NCBI GenBank assembly: GCA_037143175.1
Contig: JBAWZF010000007.1
Span: 1 to 64,000, forward strand
DNA length: 64,000 bases
Source of the DNA: a bacterium
GTDB lineage: Bacteria > Verrucomicrobiota > Kiritimatiellia > CAIKKV01 > CAITUY01
Direction: 5' to 3'
Position 1 is the stretch's first letter. Each line of letters opens with the position of its first letter. Below the pieces are notes generated by a model. The model worked only from the letters and a program-made list of their open reading frames with translations, was not told the origin of the DNA and did not search any database. The translations under genes were made by a program, and so were the position numbers. This document shows positions 57,740-64,000 of the stretch, piece by piece.

Positions 57740-60013
57740 GTGCTGTTCATGAAACGCTTAAATGCTTTGTCGGGCGCTCTAATGGGTGTGTGTGTGTGCG
57801 CGGTCTCTCTGGCCGCAGCTGGCGCCGGGATGGCAGCTCAGGTCGAACCGGACCCTTCTGCAACGCCCTGGAGCCAAGCGCTCCCCTCCGGCCAGTTGAA
57901 TGTAGGGGTCCATTTTGGTGACCAGCAGACCGAAACCTTCGGGGATATTCTGATTCCGATTTATCAACGCAGGACGGATCTGGTTTTTATCAACCCGCGG
58001 GGGTCATGGAATGACGATGAGGCCCGGGAGTTCAATTTCGGGCTGGGGGGACGTCATCTCTTCCCGGATAAAAGCATTATTCTCGGGGGTAACCTGTTCT
58101 ATGACCGACGCACTACCACGCTCGACAACACCTTTAATCAAGGCGGATGCGGCGTAGAGTTTTTGAGCCAATGGCTGGATGCCCGTGCCAACTATTATTT
58201 TCCGGAACAGGGTGAAAAAACGGCGGATACCTATATGGTGACACCCGGCACCAGCCAGGAACATACTGAGTACTGGTACGCGCCAACGGCGCAAGGGCAT
58301 GTTATCAGTCAATATGGTTACGAGATTACGGATTCTTACAATTTCAAAACCCTTCAGCATTACAGGACTGCCGAACGTGCGATGGATGGATTTGATGCCG
58401 AAATCGGGTCGCTGCTGCCCATCCCGCTTCTTAAAGATTATGCCGATGTAAAAGTGTTTGTCGGGGCTTATGACTATCATGCCCATTATGGCGATGATAT
58501 TGCCGGACTGAAGGGCCGCCTTGAAGTCCGGCCGGTTCCCGCCGTGTATCTGGATGCCGGCTGGGTGGAAGATGAGAAGCTCTTTGGGTCACGGTATTCC
58601 GTTGGGATTCGCGCGGCGTTGCCCTTTAATCTGGCGCGATTGAGCCGGGGTCAGAATCCCTTTGCAGGTGCTCTGGACGGGTTTAAAATGACGGGTACGC
58701 GAGCTCCGTTTGCCTCCCGGATGACAGAGATGGTTGTCCGTGATTTACACGTCCGTACCACTGTGTCGAAACCCGGGGAAGTGGTTGCGGATCGCAGGGT
58801 TCTGGAGAAAGTGTTGGTCTCACATGATCGCAAGGACCACACTGAATTATTGGCGACGGATGTGACGTTTGTGGATGATGACAATCGGAGCGGGCTGCAA
58901 AATGGAACCTGGGAAAATCCCTATCGCCAAATTAACACTGGCGTTCAAAATGCGGTAGGCAGTCTGGTTTATGTGAATGATGCCGCTCAGCAGTACCGAG
59001 AAAATGTTGTGTTGCAAGAAGGAATCACCCTGTGGGGATCCGGGGCACCTATCTATGGGCGACATGGAATATTCCAAGGCCGCATTTCTCCGGTCGTAAA
59101 TGGGGGTGGGGGGCGGCCGGCAATCACTTTGGCCAATCATGTCATGGTGACAGGGTTTGAGCTCATCCAGCCGGCAGGCGTCCCCTCATCCAGCCCTGTT
59201 ATCTTTGGCGAAAATGTGTCAGACGTGATGATTGTGAATAACACGATTCGCGGAAATGGATCCGCTTCAGCCGGGATTGAAATGAACGCATTCAGCATCC
59301 CTGTCTTTGCAGCAACGGTATGGAATAACCGGATCGTAAGTGCCCGGGGGGCCGGGATTGATATCGAGGTCGGGTCGGTTCCCCTGACTGATATTACATT
59401 GGGACAGAATACGGTAACCGGCAACAGCGGGGATGGCATTTCCCTGCAAGCCTTTACGGTCGATGCCACAATCACATTGTCGGATATCATGGCCAATGCC
59501 AACGGTGGAGCGGGAGCTTTTCTTGATATATACGGTTACAACAGTGTCAACGTCTCCTTTGACAACATGGAGGCCAGTGATAATCACTCCGACGGGATTC
59601 ATGCGATACTGGTTTCAGGCGGGGTGGTCACTGCTGATTTTGTGAATAATCGGCTGATTCGGAATGGTGCGGGTGGCGTGTTCCTTGATCTCAATTCCGG
59701 CCTCAACTCCACGATTGTCGCGAGGGGGAATCGAATTGCCGACAACGTGGCCAATGGGGTTAATTTTCAGACGTTGGCGCCTTGGGACAGTATCTATGAC
59801 TTCGGCATGGCGGGCGGCGGGACATCGGACTCTGGTTTGAATGCCCTCTATGGAAATGGCGCTTACCAGATGTCGTTCGTCGGGGCCGGCACTTTGTTTG
59901 CCTCAGGAAACTGGTGGGGGACACCGACTCCTGTGGATAATGTGGACTATCGGGATGAAGGAGGCGGGGTGATTATTCCTGCTCCAGCACTTTCTGTCCC
60001 ATTAACACCCTGA
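57740..60013 (+). CDS. Inverse autotransporter with right-handed beta-helix passenger
   Basis: 757 residues. After a signal peptide (about 1-32) the region 50-310 is an intimin/invasin-type beta barrel: FNFGLGGRHLFPDKSIILGG, NLFYDRRTTTLDNTFNQGGC and GVEFLSQWLDARANYYFPE. From about 380 to the end the chain has repeated short strands with NNTIRGNGS, QNTVTGNSGDGISL and NNRLIRNGAGGVFL motifs, a parallel beta-helix like those of pectate-lyase-type adhesins. The barrel-first order means the passenger is exported to the cell surface through its own barrel. No Ig-like domains are present. It could mediate adhesion or bind carbohydrate. It ends 41 bp inside the convergent gene. Confidence 0.88.
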   Translation: MLFMKRLNALSGALMGVCVCAVSLAAAGAGMAAQVEPDPSATPWSQALPSGQLNVGVHFGDQQTETFGDILIPIYQRRTDLVFINPRGSWNDDEAREFNFGLGGRHLFPDKSIILGGNLFYDRRTTTLDNTFNQGGCGVEFLSQWLDARANYYFPEQGEKTADTYMVTPGTSQEHTEYWYAPTAQGHVISQYGYEITDSYNFKTLQHYRTAERAMDGFDAEIGSLLPIPLLKDYADVKVFVGAYDYHAHYGDDIAGLKGRLEVRPVPAVYLDAGWVEDEKLFGSRYSVGIRAALPFNLARLSRGQNPFAGALDGFKMTGTRAPFASRMTEMVVRDLHVRTTVSKPGEVVADRRVLEKVLVSHDRKDHTELLATDVTFVDDDNRSGLQNGTWENPYRQINTGVQNAVGSLVYVNDAAQQYRENVVLQEGITLWGSGAPIYGRHGIFQGRISPVVNGGGGRPAITLANHVMVTGFELIQPAGVPSSSPVIFGENVSDVMIVNNTIRGNGSASAGIEMNAFSIPVFAATVWNNRIVSARGAGIDIEVGSVPLTDITLGQNTVTGNSGDGISLQAFTVDATITLSDIMANANGGAGAFLDIYGYNSVNVSFDNMEASDNHSDGIHAILVSGGVVTADFVNNRLIRNGAGGVFLDLNSGLNSTIVARGNRIADNVANGVNFQTLAPWDSIYDFGMAGGGTSDSGLNALYGNGAYQMSFVGAGTLFASGNWWGTPTPVDNVDYRDEGGGVIIPAPALSVPLTP

Positions 60014-60938
60014 GGTGCGCTTCGACAGAAGCCGTGAGCCCCGAAAGACTGTAGCCGCCCTCCAGAACAGAAACCAAACGGCCCATGCAGCAGACATCAG
60101 CCAGTTCCATGGTCATTTGGGTAAGCCTGGCAAATCCCTGCTCTGTGAGGGTTGCGGCGGCCAGTTTGTCATCTCGATGCCCATCGAACCCCGCGGAGAT
60201 GAGGATGAACTCAGGCTGAAATCCTGCGACCGCGGGGATTATCACCCTGGCAAAGGACTGTTGGTAATCCGCGTCAGTGGCATCAGCAGGCATGGGCACA
60301 TTGAGTGTAAAGCCCTTTCCTGCACCTTCTCCCGTCTCGGAGGCATGCCCGCTATCAGGGGGGTAGAGCGAGTCCTGGTGGAGACTGGCATAAAACACGG
60401 AAGGATCATTGTAAAAGACATTTTGTGTGCCATTCCCATGGTGGATATCCCAGTCGATAATGGCAATCCTGCGCAGGCCGTACCGGTGTTGCAGATATCT
60501 GGCCCCAATGGCGACATTGTTGAAAAAACAGAAGCCCATCGCCCGATCCGGCATTGCATGATGCCCCGGGGGGCGGACAGCGCAGAAGGCATTCTGCACC
60601 TGATGCAGCATCACTGCGTCCAGGGCGGTGAGCACCGCCCCAGCAGCCATCAGAGCGGCTTCGTAGGTCCCGGGCGAACCCAGTGTCACCTCATCAGGTT
60701 TAAACAGTTTTCCGGTGCTGCTGGCGAGGCGGATCTGGTCAACATAACAAGCGGTGTGGATGGCGGTTATGGCTTCGATGGAGGCCGGTCGGGGTTGGAT
60801 ATGGCGGAGCGACTCCCACAGTCCGGTTTCCTTTAAGTGCTTCAGCAGGGCGGTCAGGCGTTGACGCTTTTCCGGGTGGGCCCATCCCGTTTGATGTTTA
60901 AGAAAAACCGGATCATAAAGAAAAGCAGTCTTAAGCAT
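59973..60938 (-). CDS. Histone deacetylase-like amidohydrolase (AcuC/AphA family)
   Basis: 321 residues from the ATG at 60938; the longer frame to 61055 runs into the inverted-repeat element. PPGHHAMPDRAMGFCFFNN, then DWDIHHGNGTQNVFY (Asp and His zinc ligands) and ISAGFDGHRDDKLA (second Asp) are the class II HDAC-like core. Bacterial members act on acetylated small molecules such as polyamines or acetoin-linked proteins. Location next to a polyamine decarboxylase makes acetylpolyamine deacetylation an attractive possibility, but that is inference. It converges on the autotransporter with a 41-bp overlap. Confidence 0.88.
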   Translation of the reverse strand: MLKTAFLYDPVFLKHQTGWAHPEKRQRLTALLKHLKETGLWESLRHIQPRPASIEAITAIHTACYVDQIRLASSTGKLFKPDEVTLGSPGTYEAALMAAGAVLTALDAVMLHQVQNAFCAVRPPGHHAMPDRAMGFCFFNNVAIGARYLQHRYGLRRIAIIDWDIHHGNGTQNVFYNDPSVFYASLHQDSLYPPDSGHASETGEGAGKGFTLNVPMPADATDADYQQSFARVIIPAVAGFQPEFILISAGFDGHRDDKLAAATLTEQGFARLTQMTMELADVCCMGRLVSVLEGGYSLSGLTASVEAHLRVLMGQKVLEQE

Positions 60939-61005
60939 GCTGAGTTCTGGCTCCTGAATTCCGGAGTTGTTACTATTCCCCGGCGCATTCGTCAATCGAA
61001 TCCCC

Positions 61006-61252
61006 CTAGGGCAGACACATCTAAATTTCCCCTTATTCTGGCGTATTCGGCTCAAATGCTCAGGTGGGAAGGCTTGTATTTGGAGTGCGGCGGCTTGACG
61101 CCGCTTTTCCCGGCGCGGCTTGACGCGCTGTACTGTCGGCCTGTCAAGCCAGGCCTTATGAAAGCGGCGTCAAGCCGCCGCACTCCAAATCTCCGTCGTC
61201 AGATTGAGCCAATAAGGCCAGAAATTCGAGAATTTAGATGCGTCTGCCCTAG
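61006..61252. mobile_element. MITE-like inverted-repeat element with 9-bp target duplication
   Basis: Terminal repeats: CTAGGGCAGACACATCTAAA from 61006 and its complement ending at 61252 (one mismatch). Inside lies a second inverted repeat: TTTGGAGTGCGGCGGCTTGA and its complement around 61170-61190, the GCGGCTTGACGCCGC type. Direct repeats CGAATCCCC flank it at 60997-61005 and 61253-61261, a 9-bp target-site duplication. It encodes no transposase. It lies between the deacetylase-like gene and dapL and supplies the start region of the longer deacetylase frame. Confidence 0.85.
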
Positions 61253-61323
61253 CGAATCCCCCTTGATTCCCGCCTCTGACACAGGTATCTTGAAGCCCGT
61301 TTTCAATATCAAGGAGTAATACC

Positions 61324-62544
61324 ATGGACGTTCAGAAATTGTTTGCAGATCGTATTGGCGGCACCTCATTCGGCACCACCAACGAGATTTATAAATTCGA
61401 GAAAATCAAGCGTGCCAAGGCGGCGGCCCGGGCGGCCCGACCCACTGTCGAGTTGCTCGATTTTGGCGTGGGCGAGCCCGATCAGATGGCGCCTGCCCCC
61501 ATCCGGAAAGCACTGAAAAAAGCGGTGGATAATCCTGCCAATCGCGGCTATTCAGATAACGGAATTCGTGAGTTCAAGGTGGCGGCCGCGGACTACATGA
61601 GCAAGTTCTTCGGGGTCACTGATCTGAACCCGGACACGGATATCTGTCACAGCATCGGTTCCAAGCCGGCATTGGCGATGTTGCCCCTCTGCTTCATCAA
61701 TCCCGGTGATGTGGCGCTGGTCACGGTGCCTGGCTATCCGGTTCTGGCGACCCACACCCGCTATCTTGGCGGTGAAGTGGTGAAGGTTCCCCTGAAAAAG
61801 GAAAATCATTTTTATCCCGATCTCGATAGCATCGATCCCGCCATTCTGGCGCGTACCAAGTTGTTCTATGTCAATTATCCCAATAATCCAACGGGCGCGG
61901 CCCCGACAGAAGAACTCTTCGATCGCCTGATCGCCTTCGCCCAGAAACACAATATTCTCATTGTACAGGATGCAGCCTATGCCACCTTGGTGTATGGCCA
62001 ACCCCTCTCGATTCTGAGCCGCCCGGGCGGGAAGGATGTTGCGGTTGAACTCCACTCCATGAGCAAGAGTTACAACATGACGGGCTGGCGCCTTGGGTTT
62101 GTGGCTGGCGCCGCACGCATTGTGCAGGCCTATGCTGAAGTGAAGGACAACGTGGACTCCGGGCAATTCAAAGCCATTCAATTGGCCGCTTGCGAAGGGA
62201 TCGCCGACAAGAAGCTCGCGGACAAGATCAAGAAGCATTATGAGCGCCGGTTGAAGAAAATCGTCAAGGTCCTCAAGGGCGTGGGCTTTAAGGCGAAAAT
62301 GCCCGGTGGCACCTTCTATCTTTACGTTCCGGCTCCGAAGGGGGCGGGCGTCAAGACGTTCCTTACGGCGGAAGATGCCTCGCAATACCTGATTCGCGAG
62401 TGCTCCATCTCCACGGTACCCTGGGATGATGTGGGGCCTTTCCTCCGCTTCTCCGCGACCTTTGAGTCGAAGGATAAAGTGGATGATGATCGCGTGATTG
62501 CCGAGTTGGGTGAGCGCCTGATGAATGCCAATTTGAGATTCTAG
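61324..62544 (+). CDS. dapL: LL-diaminopimelate aminotransferase
   Basis: 406 residues, fold type I aminotransferase. LLDFGVGEPDQMAPAPIRKA, VNYPNNPTGAAPTEELFDRL and the PLP lysine in SMSKSYNMTGWRLGF are clear. GTSFGTTNEIYKFEKIK at the start is typical of DapL, which makes LL-diaminopimelate directly from tetrahydrodipicolinate for lysine and peptidoglycan. The pathway is known from plants, Chlamydia and other PVC bacteria. AAGGAG precedes the ATG by seven bases. Confidence 0.88.
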   Translation: MDVQKLFADRIGGTSFGTTNEIYKFEKIKRAKAAARAARPTVELLDFGVGEPDQMAPAPIRKALKKAVDNPANRGYSDNGIREFKVAAADYMSKFFGVTDLNPDTDICHSIGSKPALAMLPLCFINPGDVALVTVPGYPVLATHTRYLGGEVVKVPLKKENHFYPDLDSIDPAILARTKLFYVNYPNNPTGAAPTEELFDRLIAFAQKHNILIVQDAAYATLVYGQPLSILSRPGGKDVAVELHSMSKSYNMTGWRLGFVAGAARIVQAYAEVKDNVDSGQFKAIQLAACEGIADKKLADKIKKHYERRLKKIVKVLKGVGFKAKMPGGTFYLYVPAPKGAGVKTFLTAEDASQYLIRECSISTVPWDDVGPFLRFSATFESKDKVDDDRVIAELGERLMNANLRF

Positions 62545-62565
62545 TCATCATGTGAGGAGGGCGAG

Positions 62566-63135
62566 ATGTCGCAAATAGAGAAGCTGATTATCGGGATTGA
62601 GGAAAGCGCTCGAACCGTGGGAACCCTGGTCGGGCAAGTTCAGGCATTACACTCTATTTGCACGCTGATGGTGGCCTCGCTGAAATGCGGGAACAAGGTG
62701 CTGACGGCCGGGAATGGCGGGAGTGCGGCTGAAGCAATGCATATGGCCGAAGAACTGCTGGGCCGTTTCCGTCACAATCGGCGCTCCTTGCCGGCGGTGG
62801 CCCTGACGGCCGATGGCACGGCCCTGACCTGCATTGCCAATGACTTTGGCTATGATCAGGTTTTCAGCCGGCAGATCGAAGGACTCGGGAGCGCGGGGGA
62901 TGTGCTGGTGCTATTCAGTACCAGTGGTGCGGCCGTGAATCTCCGGCTGGCGCTCGAAGCGGCACGGGCCAAAGGGATGAAAGTGATTGGCCTTCTGGGG
63001 AAAGATGGCGGCCCCCTGGCGGGCAAATGCGATCTTGAGATTATTGTCAAAGGCACTGCCACAGAACGCATTCAGGAAGCCCACCAGGTGCTGCTGCACC
63101 TGATTCTGGATGCGGTTGAGAGCGAGTTCGCTTGA
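62566..63135 (+). CDS. gmhA: SIS-domain phosphoheptose isomerase (GmhA/DiaA family)
   Basis: 189 residues. TAGNGGSAAEAMHMAEELLG is the sugar-phosphate site, FSTSGAAVNLRLALEAARAK the second SIS motif, and TERIQEAHQVLLHLILDAVE the zinc-site helix with conserved Glu and His. GmhA turns sedoheptulose 7-phosphate into D-glycero-D-manno-heptose 7-phosphate, the first step to LPS inner-core heptose. DiaA, a DnaA-binding relative, is the alternative; the catalytic Glu/His pattern favours GmhA. lipA starts inside its stop codon. Confidence 0.87.
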   Translation: MSQIEKLIIGIEESARTVGTLVGQVQALHSICTLMVASLKCGNKVLTAGNGGSAAEAMHMAEELLGRFRHNRRSLPAVALTADGTALTCIANDFGYDQVFSRQIEGLGSAGDVLVLFSTSGAAVNLRLALEAARAKGMKVIGLLGKDGGPLAGKCDLEIIVKGTATERIQEAHQVLLHLILDAVESEFA

Positions 63136-64000
63136 GCGGTCTGCGTCTGCCCCCCTGGATTCGGATCCGCTATTCCGGGCGTGGGAATCAAGATGCAGTG
63201 CATCAGGTGCTGAAGGCCAGTGACCTGCATACGGTCTGTCAGGGCGCGCAGTGTCCCAATCAACACGAGTGTTTCAGCCGCGGGGTAGCCACCTTTATGA
63301 TTCTGGGGGATACCTGTACCCGGGATTGCCGCTTCTGCGCGGTTCATTCCGGCCTACCCACACCTGTTGATCCCGATGAACCGCTCCGTCTGGCGGCAGC
63401 CGTAGCCAAACTCAAACTCCGTCATGTTGTGGTGACCAGTGTGACACGGGACGATCTTTCCGATGGGGGCGCCCGGCATTTTGCCGCCACCATAACCGCG
63501 ATACGGACTCAACTGCCAGCTGCCACGATCGAGGTACTGACGCCTGATTTCAAGGGAGTTGAGCGGGACATTGATCTTGTTTTGGATGCAGCCCCGGATG
63601 TCTTTAATCATAATCTGGAGACGGTGCGGGCCTTGCAAAAGACGATCCGACCGGCGGCGAGTTATGAATGCTCCCTGGCGGTTCTGGCTTATGCGGCGCG
63701 CCGGAGCGGCGGTCGGACTGCTGTTAAGTCCGGGCTGATGGTCGGGCTGGGCGAGTCGGATGACGAAGTCTATGCGACCATGACTGATCTCAGGGCGGCT
63801 GGCGTGGAGTTGCTCACCATTGGCCAGTATCTGGCGCCCTCCGCGGCGCATGCCCCGGTCAAGCGCTATGTGACTCCTGAACAATTTGAAGAATACGCCC
63901 GGCGGGGACAGGCAATGGGGTTCCGCAACGTGGCATCCGGCCCCATGGTGCGTTCTTCGTATATGGCGGAGCATCAATTCCATGGCGGAGAAAAGCCGGG
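63132..64000 (+). CDS. lipA: Lipoyl synthase, 3' end outside window
   Basis: The frame is open from the TTG at 63132 (overlapping the gmhA stop) to the window edge, 289 codons. PPWIRIRYSGRGNQDAVHQV begins the protein; the auxiliary cluster is C-x4-C-x5-C (VCQGAQCPNQHECFSRG), and the radical SAM cluster is CTRDCRFC. HVVVTSVTRDDLSDGGARHF and VFNHNLETVRAL are standard. LipA inserts two sulfurs into octanoyl chains on lipoyl domains. No ATG in the right place was found, so TTG is the best start. Confidence 0.92.
   Translation, partial: MSGLRLPPWIRIRYSGRGNQDAVHQVLKASDLHTVCQGAQCPNQHECFSRGVATFMILGDTCTRDCRFCAVHSGLPTPVDPDEPLRLAAAVAKLKLRHVVVTSVTRDDLSDGGARHFAATITAIRTQLPAATIEVLTPDFKGVERDIDLVLDAAPDVFNHNLETVRALQKTIRPAASYECSLAVLAYAARRSGGRTAVKSGLMVGLGESDDEVYATMTDLRAAGVELLTIGQYLAPSAAHAPVKRYVTPEQFEEYARRGQAMGFRNVASGPMVRSSYMAEHQFHGGEKP

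Noticed and set aside
60015-60836. 273-codon plus-strand ORF
   Set aside because: Antisense of the deacetylase-like gene; no motifs of its own.
61552-62385. 277-codon minus-strand ORF
   Set aside because: Antisense of dapL, whose catalytic motifs are intact.
63354-63983. 209-codon minus-strand ORF
   Set aside because: Antisense of lipA; the plus frame contains the radical SAM and auxiliary cluster motifs.

Overview
The window comes from a rod-shaped Gram-negative bacterium. mreBCD-mrdA-rodA is present, together with a TolC/HlyD export system, outer-membrane proteins, gmhA for LPS heptose and an inverse autotransporter. Several traits point to the PVC group (Kiritimatiellota, Lentisphaerota, Verrucomicrobiota or a relative): LL-diaminopimelate aminotransferase (DapL), an EF-Tu whose switch I region resembles the planctomycete form as I remember it, no rpmD (L30) in the spc operon, and intergenic palindromes of a kind I associate with these genomes. 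The phylum assignment is inference; no rRNA gene lies in the window.

The left third (1-17 kb) is accessory and heavily rearranged. It opens with a truncated HsdM methyltransferase. Next come a three-Cys-motif partner (TcmP), its radical-SAM companion and a metallophosphoesterase. A minus-strand gene follows that fuses a LacI-type DNA-binding domain to a long Pro/Glu/Thr-rich tail. A minus-strand ABC export locus runs hlyD - ATPase - tolC, then is broken by about 2.7 kb of plus-strand material (nucleotidyltransferase with a small partner, a DUF3187-like outer-membrane protein, a decayed fic gene), and resumes with a second ATPase and a permease. A 33-bp repeat occurs six times here, always at gene or module borders, and once abuts the start codon of the LacI-like gene. 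Then come a DnaQ-like exonuclease, a gene-poor stretch, a methyltransferase pair and a chimeric alpha/beta hydrolase.

The middle (17-24 kb) is the cell-elongation cluster mreB-mreC-mreD-mrdA-rodA with an RNase E/G gene. From 24.3 to 55.9 kb lies one long informational block on the plus strand: tRNA-Thr, tuf, rpmG, tRNA-Trp, secE, nusG, rplKAJL, rpoBC, rpsL, rpsG, fusA, then the S10, spc and alpha operons through rplQ. The only extra gene is a predicted exported coiled-coil protein wedged between rpsS and rplV. A clear rho-independent terminator closes the block at about 56.0 kb.

The right end (56-64 kb) has a NusG paralogue, a carboxynorspermidine decarboxylase-like enzyme and an inverse autotransporter with a beta-helix passenger. 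After these come a convergent class II histone-deacetylase-like amidohydrolase, a non-autonomous inverted-repeat element with a target-site duplication, dapL, gmhA and the 5' part of lipA. The strongest leads for new biology are the exported protein inside the S10 operon, the LacI-head/Pro-tail protein with its 33-bp repeat family, and the NusG-paralogue/decarboxylase/adhesin unit.
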